This document shows positions 50,649 to 59,976 of a DNA stretch of 64,000 nucleotides, one piece after another. Every line of letters starts with the position of its first letter. Within the stretch, counting starts at the first letter, position 1. The position numbers and the translations under genes are program-made. The notes under the pieces were generated by a model that was given only the letters and a program-made list of their open reading frames with translations, had not been told where the DNA came from and ran no database searches. Origin of the DNA: Bacteroidia bacterium (GTDB lineage: Bacteria; Bacteroidota; Bacteroidia; Flavobacteriales_E; Vicingaceae); the NCBI GenBank assembly GCA_030433355.1, contig JAUIMG010000001.1, positions 124,001 through 188,000 on the forward strand, read 5' to 3'.

Positions 50649-50680
50649 TTTGTTTGAATGAAAGGCTTTTACTAAATTTG
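50649..50680 (+). promoter_or_regulatory. promoter for rplU-rpmA
   Basis: TTTG (50649-50652), a 20-bp spacer and TAAATTTG (50673-50680) match the Bacteroidota -33/-7 arrangement exactly. The transcript would start near 50687, about 30 bp before the rplU ATG. Confidence 0.65.
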
Positions 50681-50717
50681 CCACCCCATTTTTGGGAATG
50701 AACAAAACTTTATTAAA

Positions 50718-51248
50718 ATGTACGCAATTGTAGAAATAGCAGGGCAACAGTACAAAGTAGAAAAAGATCAACAAATATTTGTTCACCGATTAGAAGGTAA
50801 AGAAGGGTCAAAAGTATCTTTTGACAACGTTTTACTCACGGCTAATGGTGATAAAATTGAGGTTGGCGCCCCAGCTGTCAAAGGTGTTTCAGTATCTGCA
50901 AAGATTATAGAGCATCTTAAAGGCGATAAAGTAATCGTCTTTAAAAAGAAAAGAAGAAAAGGATACAAAGTGAAAAATGGTCACAGACAGTATCTTAGTA
51001 AAATTGAAATTGAAAGCATTGGTGCTTCTAAGGCTGCTCCTAAAAAAGAAGCTGCTAAAAAAGAAGAAAGCCCAAAAGCAGAAGTTAAAGCTGCGCCTAA
51101 AGCGGAAGCAAAAAAGCCAGCTGCTAAAAAGGCAACTACCACTGCTAAAAAGGAGCCAGCTAAAAAAGCAGCTCCAAAAGCAGCTGCAAAGAAACCAGCT
51201 GCAAAAAAAGCATCACCAAAGAGTGATGAGAAAAAATCTGATAAATAA
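50718..51248 (+). CDS. rplU: 50S ribosomal protein L21 with long Lys/Ala-rich tail
   Basis: L21 is a large-subunit ribosomal protein. The first ~105 residues form the normal domain (MYAIVEIAGQQYKVEKDQQIFVHRL... KRRKGYKVKNGHRQYLSKIEIESIG). It is followed by a C-terminal extension of about 70 residues made of AAKK/PKAE/KKPA-type repeats, similar in composition to histone H1 tails, so the total of 176 residues is far above the usual ~103. Such tails occur in several Bacteroidota L21 proteins. It is followed after 19 bp by rpmA, the usual partner. Confidence 0.96.
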   Translation: MYAIVEIAGQQYKVEKDQQIFVHRLEGKEGSKVSFDNVLLTANGDKIEVGAPAVKGVSVSAKIIEHLKGDKVIVFKKKRRKGYKVKNGHRQYLSKIEIESIGASKAAPKKEAAKKEESPKAEVKAAPKAEAKKPAAKKATTTAKKEPAKKAAPKAAAKKPAAKKASPKSDEKKSDK

Positions 51249-51267
51249 ACGTATTAAATTATAGATC

Positions 51268-51531
51268 ATGGCACATAAAAAAGGAGCCGGTAGTTCTAAG
51301 AACGGTAGAGATTCAGAAAGTAAACGACTAGGGGTAAAAATCTTCGGTGGTCAGGATGCTATTGCTGGTAATATCATTGTAAGACAAAGAGGAACTAAAC
51401 ATAACCCAGGTGAAAATGTAGGTATCGGTAAAGACCATACTTTATTTGCACTGAAAGATGGAGTTGTAACTTTTCAAGTAAAAGGAAATAAAAAATCCTT
51501 TGTACACGTAAGACCTAAACAAGAAGCATAA
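51268..51531 (+). CDS. rpmA: 50S ribosomal protein L27
   Basis: L27 sits near the peptidyl-transferase centre. The 87-residue product starts [20 protein letters not shown] and contains [45 protein letters not shown], the whole family signature. No N-terminal leader that would need Prp cleavage is present. It is co-transcribed with rplU and ends at a strong terminator. Confidence 0.98.
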   Translation: MAHKKGAGSSKNGRDSESKRLGVKIFGGQDAIAGNIIVRQRGTKHNPGENVGIGKDHTLFALKDGVVTFQVKGNKKSFVHVRPKQEA

Positions 51532-51552
51532 GGTTTTTTTGTTTTTAATCTC

Positions 51553-51588
51553 AAAACCCAGTTTGCTTAATCAAACTGGGTTTTTTTA
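51553..51588 (+). terminator. intrinsic terminator after rpmA
   Basis: AAAACCCAGTTTG (51553-51565) pairs perfectly with CAAACTGGGTTTT (51572-51584) around a 6-base loop, followed by a T run. It ends the rplU-rpmA unit. Confidence 0.92.
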
Positions 51589-51634
51589 TTATTAGAACTT
51601 TTTCTAGCTTAATTTTAACCATATATTTTAGAGA

Positions 51635-52903
51635 ATGCTTGCAGTATCTTATATCGAAGAAAACAAGGAAGAAATCATAAAAAGATTTCAGAAGAGACAG
51701 TTAGACGTAACTGAATCAATAAATAATATCTTAACGTTAGATTCAGAAAGGAAAAATACCCAGCAACTAATGGATGCTGAATTAGCTGAGGCCAATTCTA
51801 TTGCAAAGGAGATTGGAATCTTATTTAAAAAAGGCAATGGCAAAGAGGCAAATGAATTGAAGGAAAAGGCTGGAAAGCTGAAAGAAAGCTCTGCTGAGCT
51901 AAAAAACAAACTTCAAACAATTGAAGTGAAATTAAAAGAGTTATTATTTCATTTACCCAATGTTCCTCAAGAAAAAGTTCCTCAAGGAAATAGTGAATTG
52001 GAGAACATAGAAATTAGCAAACATGGAAATATCCCAACATTTAATTTTGCTCCGAAACCACACTGGGACTTAGTAAAGGAATTAGATTTAATTGACTTTG
52101 AATTAGGAGTCAAAGTTAGTGGAGCGGGATTTCCATTTTACAAAGGCAAGGGAGCTAAAATACAAAGAGCTTTAATTAATTTCTTCCTAGATGAGGCGGA
52201 AAAAGCAGGTTATGAAGAAGTAATTACTCCTTTATTGGTTAATGAGGCTTCGGGAATTGGCACCGGTCAATTACCAGATAAAGATGCTCAAATGTATCAT
52301 GTAAATGAAGACGAATTATATCTTATTCCTACAGCTGAGGTACCTATTACCAATATGTACAGAGATATTATTCTGAAAGAGGATGACTTCCCTATTAAAA
52401 ACTGTGGTTACACCCCTTGTTTTAGAAGAGAGGCTGGATCATATGGCAAAGATGTTAGAGGATTAAATAGACTTCATCAGTTTGACAAAGTAGAGATTGT
52501 GCAAATATCACATCCTTCGAAATCTAATGAAGCACTTGAGGGAATGATAAAGCATGTTCAAGGACTATTAGAAAAGTTAAACTTACCTTACAGAATACTT
52601 CTTTTATGTGGTGGCGACTTAGGTTTTGCATCTGCCATTACTTATGATTTTGAAGTTTACTCTGCAGCGCAAGAAAAGTGGCTAGAAGTTAGCTCTGTTT
52701 CTAACTTTGAGAGCTTTCAGTCCAATCGATTAAAACTGCGTTTCAAAAATAGCGAAGGAAAAAGCGAGTTAGCACATACTTTAAATGGAAGTGCCTTGGC
52801 CTTACCAAGGATTGTTGCTGCCATCCTGGAGAACAACCAAACAGAGAATGGAATTGTTATTCCTGAAATACTAAGAACTTATACTGGTTTTGAAAAAATA
52901 TAA
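51635..52903 (+). CDS. serS: serine--tRNA ligase
   Basis: The enzyme charges tRNA-Ser. The 422-residue protein has the N-terminal coiled-coil arm (residues about 28-105, LDSERKNTQQLMDAELAEANSIAKEIGILFKKG...) that clamps the tRNA, and the class II catalytic core with TAEVPITNMYRD, motif 2 FRREAGSYGKDVRGLNRLHQF and motif 3 NGSALALPRIVAAILE. Start ATG is at 51635, directly after the rpmA terminator. The next gene follows 3-6 bp later. Confidence 0.97.
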   Translation: MLAVSYIEENKEEIIKRFQKRQLDVTESINNILTLDSERKNTQQLMDAELAEANSIAKEIGILFKKGNGKEANELKEKAGKLKESSAELKNKLQTIEVKLKELLFHLPNVPQEKVPQGNSELENIEISKHGNIPTFNFAPKPHWDLVKELDLIDFELGVKVSGAGFPFYKGKGAKIQRALINFFLDEAEKAGYEEVITPLLVNEASGIGTGQLPDKDAQMYHVNEDELYLIPTAEVPITNMYRDIILKEDDFPIKNCGYTPCFRREAGSYGKDVRGLNRLHQFDKVEIVQISHPSKSNEALEGMIKHVQGLLEKLNLPYRILLLCGGDLGFASAITYDFEVYSAAQEKWLEVSSVSNFESFQSNRLKLRFKNSEGKSELAHTLNGSALALPRIVAAILENNQTENGIVIPEILRTYTGFEKI

Positions 52904-52909
52904 AATTTG

Positions 52910-53449
52910 ATGAAAAATCTATTTTACCTAACTATTATTCTATTGTTTGCTTGTAAACCAAGCATGAGCGATAAGCAGAAAGAAGAATTAAATAACATTG
53001 AAGTGCTTATTGACTCCAGTGAATATTATCTTTCTTCCATTGATAGCATTTTCGCAATAGAAGCAACAAATAACTTTAATTCAAATGTTAACTATATAAA
53101 AAACGATATGGTTGATACACTTGATAATGATATTATGCTTTTTATAGACAAATACTACGGCTTAAGAAAGGGCTTTAGAAAACTAGGAGAAAAGTACTTG
53201 GGAACGATGGCCGAATTTAAAATAAGCAACGAACAAATCGAAAATCTAAAACACGATATTAACAATGGATTGGTAGAGCCAAACCAATTAGACCAATATC
53301 TTGAATTAGAAAAGAAAAATATAGAATTAGTTTTTGAATCAAGCAAAACAATAGCTAAAGTGAATAAAAACCTTGTTCCTTTGTATGAGAAGATGAATCC
53401 AAAAATTGATTCCCTTATTGAAGCTTCAAAAGCTAAACTAAAACAATAA
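52910..53449 (+). CDS. hypothetical lipoprotein, coiled-coil
   Basis: I do not recognise the family. The roughly 179-residue product begins with a lipoprotein signal peptide (MKNLFYLTIILLFA before Cys) and continues as a mainly helical, Asn/Glu/Lys-rich protein with heptad-like stretches (residues about 105-150, IENLKHDINNGLVEPNQLDQYLELEKKNIELVFESS). A TTG at 52907 precedes the ATG at 52910, which I chose. It follows serS after 6 bp and precedes a TPR protein after 6 bp, so it is likely expressed with them. Confidence 0.7.
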   Translation: MKNLFYLTIILLFACKPSMSDKQKEELNNIEVLIDSSEYYLSSIDSIFAIEATNNFNSNVNYIKNDMVDTLDNDIMLFIDKYYGLRKGFRKLGEKYLGTMAEFKISNEQIENLKHDINNGLVEPNQLDQYLELEKKNIELVFESSKTIAKVNKNLVPLYEKMNPKIDSLIEASKAKLKQ

Positions 53450-53455
53450 ATAGCT

Positions 53456-55276
53456 TTGAGAATACTATTTCTTTTGGCATTATTCCTTTTGAATAGCACT
53501 CTATTTGCACAGAGCGATATTCAAACATTAAATGCCTTAGCTAAACAAGCAAAAGATAGAGGGGAAATAGAAAAAGCAGTTGGATATTATGAAGACCTAT
53601 ATGGAAGAACGTTTTCAACCTACCATTATACGGAACTTTTAGACGCTTATTACATTCTAGAAAATTTTAAAGAAGCTGAAAAACTTATTAAAAAGAGAAT
53701 AAAGAAATATCCTGATAGCCCTGAGTTTCTTATTGACTATGGACTTTTTTTTAAACAAACAGGAGATCAGAAAGAAGCTGAAAATTATTTCAAAGAAGCG
53801 GTTAATGCGTTTGACGGCAACCCTCAACAAGGAAGAGTAATTGCTCAAAAATTTAATCTAAATAAACTATTTAGCTATAGTGAAGAAATCTATTTAAAAT
53901 CACAAAAGGCTAATAGAAATGAAGAATTATTTCAATTAGACTTGGCCGCTAATTACTTGCAACAAGGCAAGACGGAAGAAATGATTGATGAGTACTTATT
54001 AATCATTGGTAGGAACCCTAGCTATTTGCAATATGTCCAAAGTATTTTTTCAAGGGTATTAAATCCTGACCCAGAAGGAGAAATGAAAGAACTCTTGAAA
54101 AGGAAAGTATTAAAAATAGTTCAAGACAATCCTAATTCTTATACTCATGTAGAGCTACTAATTTGGCTATTCCTTCAAGAAGAAAACTATACGGGGGCAT
54201 TAATTCAGGCTAAGGCAATAGATAAAAAATTAAATGAAAATGGGAAAAGGGTATTTAGCCTAGCACAATTGGCTAAAAAAAATAAAAACTTTGAAGTTGC
54301 TAAAGAATCCTATAAATACATTCTCACTTTAGGAGAAGACAGTCCGTATTTTCTAAAATCAAAAATGGAATTAGTAGGAGTTGAAAAAGATGAAATTTTT
54401 AAGAATAATAACTACACAAAGGAAGAATTATTAACTCTTCAAAATAACTACAATAAATTACTGGAGGATTTAGGAAAAAGCGCTTATACGATAAATGTAA
54501 TTCGAGATTTAGCAAATCTAAAAGCCTATTATTTAGATAGCATAGAAAGCGCTATTAATATTCTGTACGAGGCTTTAGATTTAAATAGCTTGAGCATTGC
54601 TGAGAAAGCAGAAATCAAATTAGAATTAGGCGACCTACTTTTGATAGACGGAGATAAGTGGGAAGCTTCACTTCTTTACTCCCAAGTAGACAAAGACTTT
54701 AAATACGATCAATTAGGCGAGACTGCAAAATTTAAAAATGCCAAAATAGCATTCTACATTGGCGACTTCTATTGGGCACAAGCGCAATTGGATGTTCTGA
54801 AAGGTTCTACCTCAAAACTAATCTCTAATGACGCCATGGACCTATCTCTTTTAATCACAGATAACATCGGATTAGATAGTGTTGCAGAACCACTAGAAAT
54901 GTATGCAAGAGCAGAGTTATTACAATTAAAAAAATCTTATACTGATTGCATAATAACTTTAGATTCTATTCCCAAATTCTTTCCTGCATCTAGTTTGAAG
55001 GACGAGATATTAATGAAAAAGTATCAAATTGCTTTTGATCAAAAAGAATACAAAAAGGCAGCTAGCTATTTGGAAGAATTGATAGCTAATTATGCGGAAG
55101 ACATTTTAGGAGATGATGCTTTATTTTATTTAGCCAATTTAAATGAGGAATATTTGGATCAGAAAGAAATTGCTCAAGAACAGTATAAAAAATTAATAAG
55201 TGTTTACCCATCTAGCCTTTTTGTAGTAGAGAGTAGAAAAAGGTTTCGGAACTTAAGGGGTGATAATCCATTGTAA
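53456..55276 (+). CDS. tetratricopeptide repeat exported protein
   Basis: The 606-residue protein has a signal peptide (MRILFLLALFLLNSTLFA before Gln) and consists almost wholly of TPR-like helix pairs, e.g. KQAKDRGEIEKAVGYYEDLYGR (residues about 31-52), the segment around FLIDYGLFFKQTGDQKEAENYFKEAV, and QIAFDQKEYKKAASYLEELIANYAEDILGDDALFYLANL near the end. It is a periplasmic scaffold of the kind common in Bacteroidota; partners unknown. The start is TTG 53456, giving a proper signal peptide. It is followed after 9 bp by the DUF4286 gene. Confidence 0.85.
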   Translation: MRILFLLALFLLNSTLFAQSDIQTLNALAKQAKDRGEIEKAVGYYEDLYGRTFSTYHYTELLDAYYILENFKEAEKLIKKRIKKYPDSPEFLIDYGLFFKQTGDQKEAENYFKEAVNAFDGNPQQGRVIAQKFNLNKLFSYSEEIYLKSQKANRNEELFQLDLAANYLQQGKTEEMIDEYLLIIGRNPSYLQYVQSIFSRVLNPDPEGEMKELLKRKVLKIVQDNPNSYTHVELLIWLFLQEENYTGALIQAKAIDKKLNENGKRVFSLAQLAKKNKNFEVAKESYKYILTLGEDSPYFLKSKMELVGVEKDEIFKNNNYTKEELLTLQNNYNKLLEDLGKSAYTINVIRDLANLKAYYLDSIESAINILYEALDLNSLSIAEKAEIKLELGDLLLIDGDKWEASLLYSQVDKDFKYDQLGETAKFKNAKIAFYIGDFYWAQAQLDVLKGSTSKLISNDAMDLSLLITDNIGLDSVAEPLEMYARAELLQLKKSYTDCIITLDSIPKFFPASSLKDEILMKKYQIAFDQKEYKKAASYLEELIANYAEDILGDDALFYLANLNEEYLDQKEIAQEQYKKLISVYPSSLFVVESRKRFRNLRGDNPL

Positions 55277-55285
55277 AAGATAAAA

Positions 55286-55591
55286 ATGATAGTTTATAGC
55301 GTAACAGTTACTATTGATGAATCCGTTGAAGCAGATTGGTTAAAATGGATGAAAGAAGAACATATTCCGGATGTTTTAAGCACAGGAATATTTACTGAAC
55401 ATAGAATGCTTAAAGTTATCACTAGTGCAAACAAAGAAGATGGACAATCTTACAATATTCAATACGATTGTCCTAGTATGGCAGACCTACATAAATACCA
55501 AGTTCAATTTGCACCAAAACTTCAGCAAGCACATACAGAAAGGTATAAAGATAAATTTGCTGCTTTCAGAACACTTTTAGAAAAGGTATAA
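55286..55591 (+). CDS. DUF4286 family protein
   Basis: The 101-residue protein matches DUF4286: MIVYSVTVTIDESVEADWLKWMKEEHIPDVLSTGIFTEHRML and SYNIQYDCPSMADLHKYQVQFAPKLQQAHTERYKDKFAAFRTLLEKV are the characteristic halves of this dimeric alpha-beta barrel-like family. No biochemical function is established. Its stop overlaps the rsmA start by one base, so the pair is translationally coupled, as in many Bacteroidota. Confidence 0.88.
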   Translation: MIVYSVTVTIDESVEADWLKWMKEEHIPDVLSTGIFTEHRMLKVITSANKEDGQSYNIQYDCPSMADLHKYQVQFAPKLQQAHTERYKDKFAAFRTLLEKV

Positions 55592-56358
55592 TGGCTAAAG
55601 TCAGAGCTAAAAAACACTTAGGTCAGCATTTCTTATTGGATGAGAATGTTGCCATCAAAACTGTTGAAGCTTTTGGCTTGAATAATTCTTTTAAACATGC
55701 GCTTGAGATAGGCCCGGGGATGGGTGTATTGACTAAATACCTCTTAGAAAAAGAGGATTTAGAAATAAAGGTGATTGATATTGATCAAGAATCTATTGAA
55801 TACCTGCATACACAGTTTGATATTGAAGAAGATAGAATTATTTATGGTGACTTTCTTCAACTAGACTTGATGGAAGTTTTCGATAAAGAATCGATTGGAA
55901 TAATAGGGAACTTCCCTTATAACATCTCCTCTCAAATTCTTTTTAAAGCCTATGAAAATAATGATCAAGTTCTAGAAGTGGTAGGCATGTTTCAGAAAGA
56001 AGTAGCAGAAAGAGTTACTTCACCGCCAGGTTCTAAAGCTTATGGCATTTTGAGTGTGCTCTTGCAAAGTCTTTATGATGTAGAATATCTATTTACGGTG
56101 CCACCAGAAGTATTTGACCCACCACCTAAAGTACAGTCTGCAGTAATTCGATTGGTCAGAAATTTTGATAAAAAAATTGACTGTGATGAGAAAAAGTTTA
56201 AAATGGTTATCAAAGTGGCTTTTAACCAAAGAAGAAAGACGCTTAGAAACTCGCTAAAATCAATTCTTGATGCTGAAAAGAGAGCAGATAAACTATTCGA
56301 CAAGAGACCTGAACAGCTATCGGTAGAAGAATTTGTAGGAATTACAAAAATGCTTTAA
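55591..56358 (+). CDS. rsmA: 16S rRNA dimethyladenosine transferase
   Basis: RsmA (KsgA) dimethylates two adjacent adenosines near the 3' end of 16S rRNA. The 255-residue protein has KKHLGQHFLLDENVA at the N-terminus, the SAM-binding ALEIGPGMGVLTKYLL (about 38-53), EVIDIDQ, YGDFLQLDL, and the catalytic GNFPYNISSQILFKAY. The C-terminal FNQRRKTLRNSLKSIL is typical. The start overlaps the DUF4286 stop by one base. Length is normal. Confidence 0.96.
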   Translation: MAKVRAKKHLGQHFLLDENVAIKTVEAFGLNNSFKHALEIGPGMGVLTKYLLEKEDLEIKVIDIDQESIEYLHTQFDIEEDRIIYGDFLQLDLMEVFDKESIGIIGNFPYNISSQILFKAYENNDQVLEVVGMFQKEVAERVTSPPGSKAYGILSVLLQSLYDVEYLFTVPPEVFDPPPKVQSAVIRLVRNFDKKIDCDEKKFKMVIKVAFNQRRKTLRNSLKSILDAEKRADKLFDKRPEQLSVEEFVGITKML

Positions 56359-56425
56359 AAGCTTTTTACCCTAGGCTTAATAAGAACTAATGAAAACCTT
56401 AAATTCGTAATCTCAAGAATTTAAG

Positions 56426-57784
56426 ATGCAATTCGAATTAACCAAAGAGTATTTATCTGACTTAAAAGAAGCGTTAAGCACACAGCTTGATTCTGCTATT
56501 ATAAGTGATATAAATAATTTGCACCCTGCAGATATTGCCGAAATTCTTGACAATCTGTCGAATGAAGAGGCTTCACTCCTCTTCGGATTCCTCGACAAAG
56601 AAATAAGCTCTGAAGTAATAATTGAACTAGAGGAAGATGTAAGAGAAATTCTTCTTGAGAAGTTAGGAGCAAAAGAAATTGCCGAAGATGTAATTGAAAA
56701 TATGGACTCCGATGACGCTGCCGACCTGGTAGCCGAATTGGATGATGAGAAGAAAGAAGATGTAATTTCCTTTATTAAAGACGCAGAGCAAGCAAGTGAC
56801 ATTGTTGATCTTTTAAATTATCCTGAAGATTCTGCAGGTGGACTAATGGCAAAAGAGCTCATAAAAGTTCAAATCGATTGGACTATCCCGAAATGTATTA
56901 GGGAAATGAGAAAGCAAGCTGAAGACATTGAGAATGTATACACGATATATGTTGTAGATGAGAGAGAAAAGTTAATTGGAACTCTTTCCTTAAAAAGACT
57001 TTTATTAGCCCCAGCAAAGGCTTTAGTTAAGGATTTATATAAGGAAGAAGTTAGATCAGTGAAGGCAAATCAAGATGGTGAAGAAGTAGCTGGAATAATG
57101 GAGAAATACGACTTGGTAGTTTTACCCGTAGTGGACGAGTTAAATAGGCTTATAGGAAGAATTACTATTGATGATGTAGTAGACGTAATTAAAGAAGAAG
57201 CTGATAAGGATTACCAAATGGCATCTGGTATTTCAGAAAAAATTGACTCTGATGACAGCATTGGCCTTATTACTAGAGCTAGATTACCTTGGTTATTAGT
57301 TGGTTTGCTTGGAGGAATTTTTGGTGCTTTGGTAATTAACCAGTATGAAGACCAACTTCAAATCTACCCCGAGATGGCATTATTTATACCATTAATTGCT
57401 GCCATGGGTGGTAATGTTGGCGTACAGTCTTCTGCTATAATAGTGCAAGGTTTAGCAAACAACTCTCTTGGTTTTGACAGTTTATTTACCCGGCTTGGAA
57501 AAGAGTTTTTAGTAGCAATGATTAATGGATTAGTTTGTAGTGCTTTAATACTCGTTTATGCTATACTCTATAAAGACAATACCGACCTTGCTGCAACGGT
57601 TAGTATAGCTTTAGTCATTGTTATAGTTTTTGCTGCCCTCTTTGGCACACTTGTTCCATTAATTTTAGATAAATATAAAATTGACCCAGCTCTAGCAACA
57701 GGCCCATTTATAACTACCATGAATGATATTGTTGGCTTATTTATCTATTTTGGAATTGGGCATGTGATGTATAACGTTTTATAA
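56426..57784 (+). CDS. mgtE: magnesium transporter MgtE
   Basis: MgtE is a dimeric magnesium channel gated by intracellular magnesium. The 452-residue protein has the N-terminal superhelical domain (HPADIAEILDNLSNEEASLLFGFLDKEISSEVI, residues about 31-65), a pair of CBS domains (about 135-255, IYVVDEREKLIGTLSLKRLLL and VVLPVVDELNRLIGRITIDDVVDVI), a linking helix, and five membrane helices including AAMGGNVGVQSSAIIVQGLA, the pore-forming segment. It overlaps the next gene by one base. Confidence 0.95.
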   Translation: MQFELTKEYLSDLKEALSTQLDSAIISDINNLHPADIAEILDNLSNEEASLLFGFLDKEISSEVIIELEEDVREILLEKLGAKEIAEDVIENMDSDDAADLVAELDDEKKEDVISFIKDAEQASDIVDLLNYPEDSAGGLMAKELIKVQIDWTIPKCIREMRKQAEDIENVYTIYVVDEREKLIGTLSLKRLLLAPAKALVKDLYKEEVRSVKANQDGEEVAGIMEKYDLVVLPVVDELNRLIGRITIDDVVDVIKEEADKDYQMASGISEKIDSDDSIGLITRARLPWLLVGLLGGIFGALVINQYEDQLQIYPEMALFIPLIAAMGGNVGVQSSAIIVQGLANNSLGFDSLFTRLGKEFLVAMINGLVCSALILVYAILYKDNTDLAATVSIALVIVIVFAALFGTLVPLILDKYKIDPALATGPFITTMNDIVGLFIYFGIGHVMYNVL

Positions 57785-58734
57785 TGGCTGTAAAAGGCAA
57801 AGTAATATTTATTGATTCGGTTCATCCTATTTTATTCGAAAGATTAGAATTTGAAGGCTATGAATGTCATTGGAAAAATGACTTAGATAGAGAATCAGTG
57901 CTCAAAATAATTGGTGATTATGAAGGTGCCGTAATTAGGAGCAAATTTAAGTTTGACAAAAAGGTCTTTGATGCCGCAAGTCAATTAAAATGGATTGCTA
58001 GATCTGGTGCAGGCATGGAAAATATAGATCTAGAAACTGCAAAAAATAGAAAGATTACTTGCTATAATTCGCCTGAAGGAAATAGAGATGCAGTTGCCGA
58101 GCACGCCATAGGAATGCTATTAAGTTTGTTTAACAACATTATAATAGGAGACCAAGAAGTTAGAAAAGGAGAATGGAATAGAGAAAAGAATAGAGGGATT
58201 GAGCTCAAAGGCAAAACGGTTGGAATACTTGGCTATGGCTTTATGGGTGAAGCTTTTTCTCAAAGATTAATTGGTTTTGGCGTTAATTGTATTGCATACG
58301 ATAAGTATAAAAAAGACTATGCCAACGAATTCGTGAAGGAGGTTAATCTAAATGAATTCTTCAGAGAAACAGATATTTTAAGCGTGCATTTGCCGCTAAC
58401 AGATGAAACTCACTTTATAGTTAATAGAGAGTTTATTTCCAAATTTTCTAAACCGATATACATTATCAATACAGCAAGAGGGAAAAATATTAAAACAGAA
58501 GAATTGATAAATGCCGTGGAAAATGGTAAAGTTTTAGGCGCATGTCTGGATGTTCTAGAATATGAAAGCATTTCCTTCGAAAAGCTTTCTAATAGTGAGT
58601 TACCTAATACATTTAATAGACTAATAAATAGCAAGAAAGTAATTTTATCACCACATGTAGCTGGATGGACAAAGGAATCTTACTTTAAACTATCTAATTC
58701 TTTAGCAGATAAAATATTAAGCGCCAAGAACTAA
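57784..58734 (+). CDS. 2-hydroxyacid dehydrogenase (SerA-like)
   Basis: The 316-residue protein is a D-isomer-specific 2-hydroxyacid dehydrogenase: Rossmann motif KTVGILGYGFMGEAFSQRL (residues about 140-158), catalytic arginine in INTARGKNIKTEEL, glutamate in CLDVLEYE and histidine in LSPHVAGWTKES. It has the short form without an ACT domain. A true serA is encoded with serC at 9.4-10.4 kb, so this is likely a paralogue with another substrate, which cannot be told from sequence. It is translationally coupled to mgtE and overlaps the convergent aspartokinase by 18 bp. Confidence 0.9.
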   Translation: MAVKGKVIFIDSVHPILFERLEFEGYECHWKNDLDRESVLKIIGDYEGAVIRSKFKFDKKVFDAASQLKWIARSGAGMENIDLETAKNRKITCYNSPEGNRDAVAEHAIGMLLSLFNNIIIGDQEVRKGEWNREKNRGIELKGKTVGILGYGFMGEAFSQRLIGFGVNCIAYDKYKKDYANEFVKEVNLNEFFRETDILSVHLPLTDETHFIVNREFISKFSKPIYIINTARGKNIKTEELINAVENGKVLGACLDVLEYESISFEKLSNSELPNTFNRLINSKKVILSPHVAGWTKESYFKLSNSLADKILSAKN

Positions 58735-59976
58735 CCTTACTGTGCTCCTGCTCTTCTGTTCCAACAAAACTTTTTTCTTACCAATTAATTCATGAATAAG
58801 ATCTTCACTGTAATGTCTTATGGTTAAAAGGGTAAGGTCTTTATTATATACAACTTTAAAATCATTTTTTAATTCATCTATTAGCTGCTCAAGCTTAGAA
58901 TCCTCATCAACGCAAACAGAAAAGCTGATAGCCGAATTTTGCATTAAGCTAATCACAACGCCGTGTTTAGAAAAGCAGGCGTAGATTTCACTTAAATTCC
59001 CTTCTGTAATAAAAGAAAAGTCTTTTGCTGAAATAGAAATCAAGCGTTGATCCGGTTTATGTATGTAAGAAGGAATTAAAGTGTCTGAGCTAAAATCACT
59101 ATTAATAATAGTTCCTTTATTGTCTGGATTTATAAAAGACTTGACTCGCAAAGGAATCTCTTTATTCTGTAGAGGTTTTATTGTTTTAGGATGAATAACA
59201 GAAGCACCAAAATAAGCTAATTCAATAGCCTCTCTATAGGAAATATTATTCAACTTAACCGTTTTATCAAAGTACTTAGGATCGGCATTTAACATTCCAT
59301 CAACATCTTTCCAAATGATAACTTCTTTAGCATTAGTGCAAGCTGCTAATATAGCAGCTGAAAAATCAGAACCTTCTCTACCCAATGTAGAAGAGAAATT
59401 CTCTGATGTAGAGCCAACAAATCCTTGTGTAATGATAATATCAGAGTCTTTCAGAGGTTTTACTATTAGCGCATTAATTTGATCTTCGGTCACCTCCCAG
59501 TCTACTATTGCTCTTCTATAGCTATTATCCGTCCTAATTAAACTTCTAGCATCCAGCCATTTGTTGTGAATACCTTCTTGTGTTAAATAAGCACTCACTA
59601 ATTTTGTAGAAAGCTGTTCCCCTATTCCAACCATTTGGTCGTACTCAAAATCATAAGTTCCAATTGGGTCATCTTCCAATTGCCATTCTACCTCAACAAA
59701 CACATTATGGAGTTCTTGAAAAATAGCATGGTTTTTATCGAATAGCTCCTTTGCAATTTCAAAATGAAACTCTTTAATCAAATTAAGCTTTTCAATAGCA
59801 TCGTCTTTCTTATAAAAAAAAGAATCTAATAATGACTCTAAAGCGTTTGTAGTTTTTGCCATGGCAGAAATAACAACCACCATTGGGGTATTTTCACTCT
59901 TTTTAATTATAGACGCTATATTTTTTACTGCATTTGCATCTTTTACCGATGCTCCTCCAAATTTGTAAACTATCAT
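58717..59976 (-). CDS. aspartate kinase, second copy
   Basis: The 419-residue protein is a second monofunctional aspartokinase, with KFGGASVKDANAVKNIASI at the N-terminus, EGSDFSAAILAACTNA, WKDVDGMLNADPKYF and a C-terminal ACT pair (ISAKDFSFITEGNLSEIYACF, LTLLTIRHYSEDLI). It differs clearly from LysC at 32-33 kb, which begins KFGGTSVGSAERI. It is linked with a GNAT gene (4-bp overlap) and divergent from fbp. The two copies may be feedback-controlled by different amino acids; which cannot be told here. Confidence 0.93.
   Translation of the reverse strand: MIVYKFGGASVKDANAVKNIASIIKKSENTPMVVVISAMAKTTNALESLLDSFFYKKDDAIEKLNLIKEFHFEIAKELFDKNHAIFQELHNVFVEVEWQLEDDPIGTYDFEYDQMVGIGEQLSTKLVSAYLTQEGIHNKWLDARSLIRTDNSYRRAIVDWEVTEDQINALIVKPLKDSDIIITQGFVGSTSENFSSTLGREGSDFSAAILAACTNAKEVIIWKDVDGMLNADPKYFDKTVKLNNISYREAIELAYFGASVIHPKTIKPLQNKEIPLRVKSFINPDNKGTIINSDFSSDTLIPSYIHKPDQRLISISAKDFSFITEGNLSEIYACFSKHGVVISLMQNSAISFSVCVDEDSKLEQLIDELKNDFKVVYNKDLTLLTIRHYSEDLIHELIGKKKVLLEQKSRSTVRLVLGA

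Noticed and set aside
50977-51264. Lys/Leu-rich frame overlapping rplU
   Set aside because: It is the +1-shifted reading of the rplU repeat tail and has no independent support.
56413-56802. Serine-rich frame antisense to mgtE
   Set aside because: Serine/isoleucine-rich complement of an acidic coding region; no start signal or family.
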